Origin: Candidatus Methylomirabilota bacterium
GTDB lineage: Bacteria; Methylomirabilota; Methylomirabilia; Methylomirabilales; JACPAU01
Direction of reading: 5' to 3'
DNA: 5,779 nt
NCBI GenBank assembly: GCA_023249205.1
Contig: JAHFDC010000069.1
Location: forward strand, 1 to 5,779
The position numbers were made by a program, and so were the translations under genes. Of the stretch, positions 1-5,779 are shown in pieces; within the stretch, counting starts at the first letter, position 1, and each line of letters begins with the position of its first letter. The notes beneath the pieces were generated by a model. The model was not told the origin of the DNA, did no database searches, and was given only the letters and a program-made list of their open reading frames with translations.

Positions 1-2099
1 CTGACCCGCCCCTTCCCGAGCGCCAGGGGATGGCGAAGGGTGAGCCGATGCAGCCTCCCCCACCGCCAGGTCGCCGCGTCCTGGCCCATCTCTTTCCTGA
101 GAAACGCCACCGCCTCCTCCAACGTCTCCTGGACGATCGGGGTCAGGGGCGCGGGGAGCATCCCTGCCTCTCCGTCGAGCAGCAACGCATCCAGGATGGC
201 GGCGGGAACGTGGTTGACTGCGAAGAGGCGCGCCGCCAAGCCGGGCCGCAGCGCCTCGAGGGGCACTCCCAGGATGCGCTCCCGCAGGCGCCAGTACCAG
301 GCATGGAAGAGGGCGGCCTCGCCGCTCTCCTCTGCCATGCGGCCGTCCCACGCGAGCAGGCGATCGGCGGCTTCGCGCGCCGCTCCCGCCAGCGCCCCCT
401 GGTGCGGGGCAAGGCAGCGCCCGATGAGGAGGAGCGCCTGGAGCGAGACCGTGTCGGTCTGCAGCCGGCGGCAGGCCTCGGGATGAACCACCGGCATCTC
501 CCGCAGGAGTCCCAGGATCCGGCTCGCCCGGTAGGGGGGCTCCCAGAGGGTCGTGAGGTACGGTCCCTTCTCCCCCGCCCGGTTGTTGGCGCTGACCAGG
601 AGGCACGACGGCGGATTCAGCACGTGCGGGAGGTCTTCAAACGGGATGAAACCCTGCCAGGCTGCCGCGGGATCGGCGCCGTCGAGGGGGAGGGGGCCGT
701 CGCCCGGCCGGCAGCGTTTCGGAAAGCGCCCGGCCACAAAGGCGCCGATGGATCCCTGCGCGTCGGCCACGAGGATGTTCTGGGGGGCAAGCGCGAACTC
801 CCGCAGCGCCTCCCGGAATGCCGCGAGGTCCGCTGCGCGGTTCATGGCCAGGAGCGCGTCAAGGCTTCGCGTCGGCAGCGCCCCCGCCCACGCGAGGGAG
901 AGCGGCCCAAGCAGGCCGGTGTCGAGGAGATCCGAGATCAGCGGACAGCGGCCCGGGAACCGGCGGACGAAGCGGAGCGTCATCCGCCGGGGGGCGGCCT
1001 CTCCGCGCACCCGCACCGCCACCTCCTCGACCTCGAGCGGCTCCCAGCTCTCCCCGCGGCGGGCGGACACGGGCGGGCCCGGCGCCAGGGTCTCGCGGTA
1101 CAGGTCCACGTCGTCGGGGAGGACGGCCGTCATCCCCCACGCGACAGAGGGTGTCCGGCCGATGGCGACACCCGGGACGCCCGGCAGGGTGACCCCCGCG
1201 ACTCGGTAGGGTCCGCCTCGAAGACAGACCGGCATCCAGATCCCGGGCAGACCGAGGGGCAGGTGCGGGTCGCTGGCCAGGATCGGCTTGCCGCTGGCGG
1301 TCCTCTCGCCCGCTACGGCCCACGCGTTGCTCCCGGCAAAACCGGCTCCCCATCCGAAGCCGCCAAGGACCGCCCCAGGCGCCGGCAGACGGAGCGGTGG
1401 GGGCCCGGTGAGGGTCGGGCCCCACGCCGGAGACGACGGCAGCAGCGGGGGGCCCTGGCGCAGGAGCGCGATCTCGCCCAACGCCAACTCAGCGCGCAGG
1501 GCAATGCTCAGCCGCCAGGCCACAAAACGGCCCACCGCGAGCGAGTCCACCGGTCGCCACAGCTCGGGGAGATAGCCGAGCAGCGCGCACTCGAGAGGCC
1601 ACGCGCGGCGAGCCGCGACTGTTTCGAGCCACGCATTGACGCCGGATGCGTAGGCGGCCAGGGCGTCCCGCGTCTCGGCCGATGCCTGCTCGAACTCCGC
1701 GACGCCGGACGCCTCCAGGCCCAGCGCCCGGTGCAAGAGGTCCATCTGGAGAAACACCTCGGCCGGCAGCGGGAGGCCCCGGGCCTCCGCCGTCCCCTTG
1801 CCCGGACCCAGGATCTCCGCCAGCCGGCCGCAGCCCAGGCGCCGGTACAGGTCCATCTGGAAGAGGCGCTCGGAGGCGACGACGTAGCCGAACGCCCGAA
1901 AGAGATCCCCCGGGTCCTCGCCTTCGATGGTAGGAACACTGCGGGCATCCCGGAAAAGACGCACGGCGGCGCGCTGTCCCGGCAGCGACAGAGTCCCCGG
2001 GGGAACCGCTGGCCATGCCGGCGGCAGGAGCCCGCGCCGCCGCCCCAGAGCCATGAGGACAGCCCACAAGCGTAAGGGAAGGGAGAAAGGAAGAGCCAC
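1..2099 (-). CDS. Penicillin acylase-family (peptidase S45) Ntn hydrolase, C-terminus cut off by window edge
   Basis: The minus-strand frame is open for 699 codons and runs off the low-coordinate edge. Family members are made as one precursor that cuts itself into alpha and beta chains; the new N-terminal Ser of beta hydrolyses amides such as beta-lactam side chains or acyl-homoserine lactones. Visible order, numbered from the GTG: weak hydrophobic N-terminus (6-19); alpha chain with RDARSVPTIEGE (50-61) and DLFRAFGYVVASERLFQMDL (65-84); cleavage site G256/S257 in GSNAW; DPHL 277-280; WGMTAVLPDDVDLY 321-334; APQN ending at N441; ANNR ending at R507; LLAWDGRM; and HRLTLRHPL close to the edge. 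Catalytic equivalents are Ser257 (beta1), His279 (beta23), Ala325 (beta69) and Asn441. Roughly the last 100-150 residues should lie outside the window. GTG at 2099 is chosen because it keeps the hydrophobic N-terminus and sits 14 bp after the tonB stop; ATG at 2054 is the alternative. Neither has a strong ribosome binding site. The family is certain; the substrate is unknown. Confidence 0.93.
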   Translation of the reverse strand, partial: MALPFSLPLRLWAVLMALGRRRGLLPPAWPAVPPGTLSLPGQRAAVRLFRDARSVPTIEGEDPGDLFRAFGYVVASERLFQMDLYRRLGCGRLAEILGPGKGTAEARGLPLPAEVFLQMDLLHRALGLEASGVAEFEQASAETRDALAAYASGVNAWLETVAARRAWPLECALLGYLPELWRPVDSLAVGRFVAWRLSIALRAELALGEIALLRQGPPLLPSSPAWGPTLTGPPPLRLPAPGAVLGGFGWGAGFAGSNAWAVAGERTASGKPILASDPHLPLGLPGIWMPVCLRGGPYRVAGVTLPGVPGVAIGRTPSVAWGMTAVLPDDVDLYRETLAPGPPVSARRGESWEPLEVEEVAVRVRGEAAPRRMTLRFVRRFPGRCPLISDLLDTGLLGPLSLAWAGALPTRSLDALLAMNRAADLAAFREALREFALAPQNILVADAQGSIGAFVAGRFPKRCRPGDGPLPLDGADPAAAWQGFIPFEDLPHVLNPPSCLLVSANNRAGEKGPYLTTLWEPPYRASRILGLLREMPVVHPEACRRLQTDTVSLQALLLIGRCLAPHQGALAGAAREAADRLLAWDGRMAEESGEAALFHAWYWRLRERILGVPLEALRPGLAARLFAVNHVPAAILDALLLDGEAGMLPAPLTPIVQETLEEAVAFLRKEMGQDAATWRWGRLHRLTLRHPLALGKGRV

Positions 2100-2113
2100 G
2101 GACCGGACGAGCC

Positions 2114-3079
2114 TCAGGAGCCGCCCCGGACCCGACCCAAGCCTCCCAGGTACTCGAAGGAGGCCACGATGTTCAGCCGGTCAAGGCCCATGGCCTCCGG
2201 GAGGGCCGTGTAGGGGGCGGCCCGGCGGATTGCCTCCAGGGCGGCATCATCCAGGATGGAGATCCCCGAAGACGTGGCCAGCCGCAGGCGAGCGAGAGCC
2301 CCGTCCTGCCGGATGGCGAACTCGATCACGAGTTTTCCCGTGAGTCCGCGCTCCTGGGCCAACAGGGGATACCGCCACTCCCGCTCGACCCGCCGCTTGA
2401 CCTGCTCGAGGTAGGCGGCGTACTCGTGCGCCTCCGACTCCAGCGTGACGGTGGCCTCCCGGCCGCTCCCTTCCCCTTCCCGACCGGCATCGTAGGGACC
2501 CGGGACGGGTGAGGTGAGCGCCCGGTCCCCGATGCGGGCGAGTTGTTCCCGGAGGGAAGGACGGAGGGTCTGCGGCGGTGACACCGAGGGGGGCGCCGTC
2601 GCTTGCGGCGGGCTCAGGACCACCGGCGGCGCCGGGACCTGCGGCGCGCTCGGGGCCGGAGGTGGAACCGTCCGTGCCGGTGGGCTCGGGATCGGAACGG
2701 GCCGAGCCTCCAGCACGCGGGGCTCTGCCGGAGCGCCCGGGGGATCGGGCTCCCACACGGGCGGCCGAGGACTCGTCGGCAAGCGAGGCGTCCCACGGCT
2801 CTCGGTCGAGCCGATGGGCCCGGTGCCTGGACCGGGAGCCTGCGCTCGGCTGTTCCAGCGGCCGATCGCTTTGGCTGCCGGGGGAGCGGGCTCGGCGCGC
2901 CCTGGTGGCGGCTGACTCACGAGCGGGCCGGGCGGCGGCTCGACGAAGCGAACGCGGAGGGGAGCGAGGTCCGGCAAGGGAGCCTCGGGAGGGGCAAACT
3001 GGAGCACGCCCAGAAAGCCGGCGTGCACGAAGGTGGAGACGGCCAGGAACCACAGGAGGGGCTGGTCCCGCAGGGTCAT
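2114..3079 (-). CDS. TonB-type energy transducer
   Basis: This 321-residue protein has TonB architecture. TonB spans the inner membrane, takes energy from the proton motive force through ExbB/ExbD, and pulls on the plug of outer-membrane receptors. A short cytoplasmic start is followed by one membrane helix at about residues 8-28, containing S15-xxx-H19, the same Ser-xxx-His spacing as the functionally important S16/H20 pair of E. coli TonB. Residues 47-173 form a very Pro-rich periplasmic linker, dominated by Pro/Ala/Ser/Val rather than the Lys-Pro and Glu-Pro repeats of E. coli TonB. The C-terminal TonB domain is at about 222-310, with YP at 237-238, G245, the strand KLVIEFAIRQDG, SSG at 270-272 and LDDAALEAI. 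It is longer than E. coli TonB (239), mostly in the linker. The ATG overlaps the recN stop as ATGA, with a G-rich ribosome-binding stretch just upstream, so translation is probably coupled. The frame continues open upstream inside recN, but that part is not TonB-like. No exbB, exbD or receptor gene is in the window, so TonB versus a paralogue is not settled. Confidence 0.9.
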   Translation of the reverse strand: MTLRDQPLLWFLAVSTFVHAGFLGVLQFAPPEAPLPDLAPLRVRFVEPPPGPLVSQPPPGRAEPAPPAAKAIGRWNSRAQAPGPGTGPIGSTESRGTPRLPTSPRPPVWEPDPPGAPAEPRVLEARPVPIPSPPARTVPPPAPSAPQVPAPPVVLSPPQATAPPSVSPPQTLRPSLREQLARIGDRALTSPVPGPYDAGREGEGSGREATVTLESEAHEYAAYLEQVKRRVEREWRYPLLAQERGLTGKLVIEFAIRQDGALARLRLATSSGISILDDAALEAIRRAAPYTALPEAMGLDRLNIVASFEYLGGLGRVRGGS

Positions 3080-4800
3080 CCCCGCCCCCCGCGGCGCCGG
3101 GTCCCGCGGAGACGCGCGGCCCGTTCCAGAATCGCCACGGCGTGCCGCCGGGGAAGATCCGAGTCCCCCGCCGCGCCAAGCATCCGGGCCATCTCCGCCA
3201 CCCGGTCCTCCCCCTCCAAGCGGTGAACCGAGGTCTCCGTCCGCCCCCCGCGCGTCCGCTTCTCCACCCGGAAGTGGGCGTCGGCCATCGCCGCGATTTG
3301 CGGCAGGTGCGTCACGCACAGAACCTGGCGGGTTGTGCCAACCGCTGCCAGCTTCCGCCCCACCATCTCGGCCATCCCGCCCCCGATCCCGCTGTCCACC
3401 TCGTCGAAGATGAGCGTCGGCGTGTCGTCGGCCTCGGCGAGGATCCCCTCCAGGGCCAGCATGATCCGGGAGAGTTCCCCGCCCGAGGCCACCTTAGCCA
3501 GCGGGCGGACCTCCTCCCCCGGATTCACGCTCAGGAGAAACTCCGCCTCTTCCAGGCCCGTCGCCCGAAGAGGCATGAGCCTTCCGTCGGGGGCGGACGC
3601 GCGGAGGAACCGGACCTGGAAAACCGCACGGGGCATCCCCAACTCGCGCAGTTCCGCCAGGACCCCCGCGTGAAGTTTCCTCGCCGCCGCTTCCCGCTTG
3701 CGGGAGAGCCGCCGGCCTCGCTCCAGGAGATCCGAATACAGCCGGGCCTCCTCCTCGGCCAGCACCTTCAGACGCTCCGGCGTCTCCTCGATTCGCGCCA
3801 GATCGGCCGCTGCTGCGGCGCGAACCTCGAGGACCGCGGCGACGCTCCCCCCGTACTTGCGCTTCAGGCGCTCGATGGCGTGCAGCCGCGTTTCGATCGC
3901 CTCCAAGCGGCCGGGGTCGAAGCCCGCCTTGGACCGATACCGGCGGACCTCGGCGGCGACGTCCTTGAGGAGCACCTCGGCCTGGGCGCAGGACTCCTGG
4001 AGCGGCTTCAGGTTGGGGTCGAACCGGGCCCCGTCGGCCAGGCGGACGGCGGCCACTTTCAGGCGGGCCAGGACCGCTCCCTCCTCCCCCTCGAGGGCGC
4101 CGTGGGTCTCCTCCACCAAGGCGAAGAGCCGCTCGGCGTTGGCGAGGAGGAGGCGCTCGGCCCTCAGCCGCTCGTCCTCTCCAACCTCCACGCCGGCGGC
4201 GGCAATCTCCTTGACCTGAAAGGCGAGGAACTCCCGGCGGGCCGCCTGCTCGCGGGCGGCAGCCTGGAGGGTCGCCTGCTCGCGCCGCACGCCCTCCCAG
4301 GCCAGGTGCTGATTCCGGAAGGCCGCCGCCTCTTCCGCCGTGCCGCCGAACGCGTCCAATACTTCCAGGTGCCGCCGCGCGCTCAGCAGGAGCCGGCCCT
4401 GATGCTGGCCGTGGATGTCCACCAGGCACTCCCCCAGCGTCCGGAGCGTGCCGGCGGGTACCATCTGGTTATTCACGTATGCCCGGCCTTTCCCGTCCCG
4501 GGGTAGGAGCCGGCGCAAGATCACGACGCCGTCCTCGGGAGCCTGCAGCCCCGCCTCGGCGAGCGCGGCGAGCACGGCCGGGATCTCCGAGACCTCGAAG
4601 GCGGCCTCGACAGCCGCCTCCGCCGCCCCGGTCCGGATGAGGTCCGGGTCGCTCCGGGCCCCCAGGGCCAGCGCCAGCGCGTCAATGACGATGGACTTCC
4701 CCGCCCCGGTCTCCCCCGTGAGCGCCGTGAGCCCGGGTCCGAACTCCGCCCGGACCTCTTCCACCAGCGCGATGTTCCGGATGGCCAGTTCGCGGAGCAT
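3076..4800 (-). CDS. recN: DNA repair protein RecN (SMC-like ATPase)
   Basis: RecN is an SMC-family ATPase recruited to double-strand breaks, where it helps RecA-dependent recombination, probably by holding DNA together. The 574-residue length matches the usual 550-580. The N-terminal half of the ATPase has Walker A GETGAGKS at 29-36 and the RecN-typical LVDIHGQHQ at 126-134. Two Ala/Glu/Arg-rich coiled-coil arms lie at roughly 150-240 and 300-390, and between them are the family-typical RFDPNLKPLQ (about 259-268) and DPGRLEAIETRL to KRKYG (295-317). The C-terminal half has the ABC signature KVASGGELSR at 436-445, Walker B PTLIFDEVDSGIGG at 461-474 with catalytic Glu467, and the His switch in VTHLPQIAAMAD at 496-507. 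All ATPase motifs are intact. The protein ends in a short Arg/Gly tail. The ATG is 4 bp after the nadK stop, preceded by a modest GGGGCGAG, and the stop overlaps the next start by four bases. In E. coli recN is LexA-controlled, but there is no room for a private promoter here. Confidence 0.98.
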   Translation of the reverse strand: MLRELAIRNIALVEEVRAEFGPGLTALTGETGAGKSIVIDALALALGARSDPDLIRTGAAEAAVEAAFEVSEIPAVLAALAEAGLQAPEDGVVILRRLLPRDGKGRAYVNNQMVPAGTLRTLGECLVDIHGQHQGRLLLSARRHLEVLDAFGGTAEEAAAFRNQHLAWEGVRREQATLQAAAREQAARREFLAFQVKEIAAAGVEVGEDERLRAERLLLANAERLFALVEETHGALEGEEGAVLARLKVAAVRLADGARFDPNLKPLQESCAQAEVLLKDVAAEVRRYRSKAGFDPGRLEAIETRLHAIERLKRKYGGSVAAVLEVRAAAAADLARIEETPERLKVLAEEEARLYSDLLERGRRLSRKREAAARKLHAGVLAELRELGMPRAVFQVRFLRASAPDGRLMPLRATGLEEAEFLLSVNPGEEVRPLAKVASGGELSRIMLALEGILAEADDTPTLIFDEVDSGIGGGMAEMVGRKLAAVGTTRQVLCVTHLPQIAAMADAHFRVEKRTRGGRTETSVHRLEGEDRVAEMARMLGAAGDSDLPRRHAVAILERAARLRGTRRRGGRG

Positions 4801-4804
4801 CGCG

Positions 4805-5677
4805 TTACCGCTCGCCCCACTTGAGTTTGGTGCGCAGCACCTGGTAGTAGGACTTCTTCGGGGAGGCGACGAGGGCGATCCGCTGCTCGGCCCGCCGGAC
4901 CTCCACCACGTCCCGGTAGCGGAGGGGGAAGCCGGCCTGCCCGTCGAGGGTGAGGAACACGTCCTCCCCCTCCGAGCCCTGGACCACCTCGATCTTCGCC
5001 CCCGCGGGGAGGACCGCGGGCCGGTTGGTGAGGGTGTGCGGGCAGATCGGGATCAGCACCAGCGCCTCCAGGGCGGGGTGGACGATGGGGCCGCCGGCGG
5101 AGAGGCAGTAGGCGGTGGAGCCGGTGGGCGTCGAGAGGATGAGGCCGTCCGCCCGGTAGGTGGTGACGTACTCGCCGTCCAGGTAGGTCTCCAGGTTCAC
5201 GATCCGGGACATGGTCCCCTTGTTGATTACGGCATCGTTCAGGATGGTGTACTCGGCGACCCGCTCCCGCTCCCGGTGGACGTGGACGCTGAGCATCATC
5301 CGGCGGCTCAGCCGAAGCTCCCCGCCCAGGATGTCCCCGAGAAGAGGGAAGAGTTCGTCCAGCGTGATCTCGGTCAAAAATCCCAGGCCCCCCAGGTTGA
5401 CGCCCAGAATCGGAACCTCCCTCCCCCGCACGAGGCGGGCCACAGACAGGAGGGTCCCGTCGCCTCCGAGAACGATGAGGAAGTCCGCCCGCCCCGGGAG
5501 GTCGGCCTTGGGGATCCCGGCCTCGGGCACGCCGGCCAGCGCCGCGGTCTCCTGATCCAGGAGAATGGTCCGGTCGCGGGCCTTCAGCCACGGGATGAGC
5601 TGGCGGAGGACGTCCCGGGCCTCCGCCTTATGCGGCTTCGCCACGATCCCGATGGTCCGGATCTCCTGCTGGCTCAT
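4805..5677 (-). CDS. nadK: NAD kinase
   Basis: NAD kinase is a cytoplasmic enzyme that phosphorylates the 2'-hydroxyl of the NAD adenosine ribose to make NADP, the only known route to NADP in most bacteria. The 290-residue length is typical. The start shows the usual beta strand IRTIGIVAKPHK. The hallmark LGGDGTLL follows at 70-77, with Asp73 as the expected catalytic base. Next come GVNLGGLGFLTEI at 92-104, the substrate-binding NDAVINKG at 147-154, YRADGLILSTPTGSTAY at 174-190, IPICPHTLTNRP at 209-220 and LDGQ at 244-247. The C-terminal segment SPKKSYYQVLRTKLKWG is also typical. All expected motifs are present, with no frameshift. The ATG at 5677 is supported by GAGGAG ten bases upstream and by correct placement of the first strand. 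recN follows after 4 bp, an adjacency known from many bacteria including E. coli, so the two are almost certainly co-transcribed. The phosphate donor (ATP or polyphosphate) cannot be told from sequence alone. Confidence 0.98.
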   Translation of the reverse strand: MSQQEIRTIGIVAKPHKAEARDVLRQLIPWLKARDRTILLDQETAALAGVPEAGIPKADLPGRADFLIVLGGDGTLLSVARLVRGREVPILGVNLGGLGFLTEITLDELFPLLGDILGGELRLSRRMMLSVHVHRERERVAEYTILNDAVINKGTMSRIVNLETYLDGEYVTTYRADGLILSTPTGSTAYCLSAGGPIVHPALEALVLIPICPHTLTNRPAVLPAGAKIEVVQGSEGEDVFLTLDGQAGFPLRYRDVVEVRRAEQRIALVASPKKSYYQVLRTKLKWGER

Positions 5678-5687
5678 GCTTCAGCCG

Positions 5688-5693
5688 CTCCTC
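5688..5693 (-). promoter_or_regulatory. Ribosome binding site for nadK
   Basis: The minus strand reads GAGGAG here, ending ten bases before the nadK ATG. This is the clearest Shine-Dalgarno match in the window. It supports the start at 5677 and suggests nadK is translated independently of whatever lies upstream. Confidence 0.7.
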
Positions 5694-5715
5694 GAAGCTG
5701 GTGAAAGGGCACGCC

Positions 5716-5778
5716 CTACCTTCCGCGCGCCGCGGGCGCCGCCGAGATCACCGAATCCAGCGCTGCCTCAAGGGGAAA
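5716..5778 (-). CDS. Possible C-terminal end of an upstream gene (partial)
   Basis: From the high-coordinate edge, one minus-strand frame is open for 20 codons (FPLEAALDSVISAAPAARGR) and ends in TAG, 38 bp before the nadK start. The other two minus-strand frames hit stops within about ten codons. The composition is ordinary for the C-terminus of a protein in this genome, and the spacing fits an operon neighbour of nadK. Twenty residues are too few to name a family, and a non-coding leader is possible. If it is coding, nadK is not the first gene of the transcript. Confidence 0.35.
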   Translation of the reverse strand, partial: FPLEAALDSVISAAPAARGR

Positions 5779-5779
5779 C

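Noticed and set aside
1489..2067. A 192-codon minus-strand open frame near the acylase N-terminus
   Set aside because: It is out of frame with the acylase coding sequence over the same bases and translates to Arg/Gly/Pro-rich sequence without motifs.
30..2075. A 681-codon open frame on the plus strand opposite the acylase
   Set aside because: It is exactly codon-aligned with the acylase frame on the other strand. In very GC-rich genes this antisense frame rarely meets a stop. Its translation is Arg/Pro/Gln/His-rich with no recognisable domain, while the minus strand encodes a clear S45 enzyme.
1..2099. A possible frameshift within the acylase gene
   Set aside because: Reading every codon from 2099 down to 3 keeps one frame, with all family motifs in order and no internal stop.
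3080..3319. An N-terminal extension of the TonB frame upstream into recN
   Set aside because: The frame is open, but the extension is Gly/Arg/Asp-rich, overlaps the RecN ATPase region and has no TonB features. The ATG at 3079 gives a normal TonB N-terminus directly before the membrane helix.
2578..4506. A 642-codon open frame on the plus strand opposite tonB and recN
   Set aside because: It crosses the recN/tonB boundary antisense to two well-supported genes and shows no family motifs, so it is a base-composition artefact.
4415..5704. A 429-codon open frame on the plus strand opposite nadK and the start of recN
   Set aside because: It is antisense to two genes with complete catalytic motifs and its translation is low-complexity, so it is not a gene.

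Overview
This window is a compact, GC-rich block in which every recognisable gene lies on the minus strand. Read in the direction of transcription (high to low coordinates) the order is: a possible last codons of an upstream gene, then NAD kinase (nadK), the SMC-like repair ATPase RecN (recN), a TonB-type energy transducer, and a penicillin acylase-family Ntn hydrolase that runs off the low-coordinate edge without its C-terminus.

The genes are packed like one operon. The gap between nadK and recN is 4 bp. The recN stop and the tonB start share the four bases ATGA. The gap from tonB to the most likely acylase start is 14 bp. No promoter or terminator is visible between them, and there is no gene-free stretch of even 100 bases.

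A TonB protein with a full periplasmic C-terminal domain implies a diderm (Gram-negative-type) cell. The very high G+C, the Ala/Arg/Gly/Pro-rich proteins and the gene order would suit an environmental lineage such as Methylomirabilota/Rokubacteria or a deltaproteobacterial group. That placement is only an impression from gene content.

Functionally, nadK makes NADP and recN acts in double-strand break repair. These two are neighbours in many bacteria, including E. coli. The tonB-like and acylase genes are envelope-type or hydrolytic functions that appear simply attached to the same transcript. The TonB keeps the membrane Ser-xxx-His motif needed for coupling to ExbB/ExbD, although no exbB or exbD lies here. 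The acylase keeps its catalytic serine and oxyanion residues, and has His rather than Gln at the beta-23 position. I found no mobile element, CRISPR array, RNA gene or convincing new system. The long open frames on the plus strand are antisense shadows caused by the base composition.
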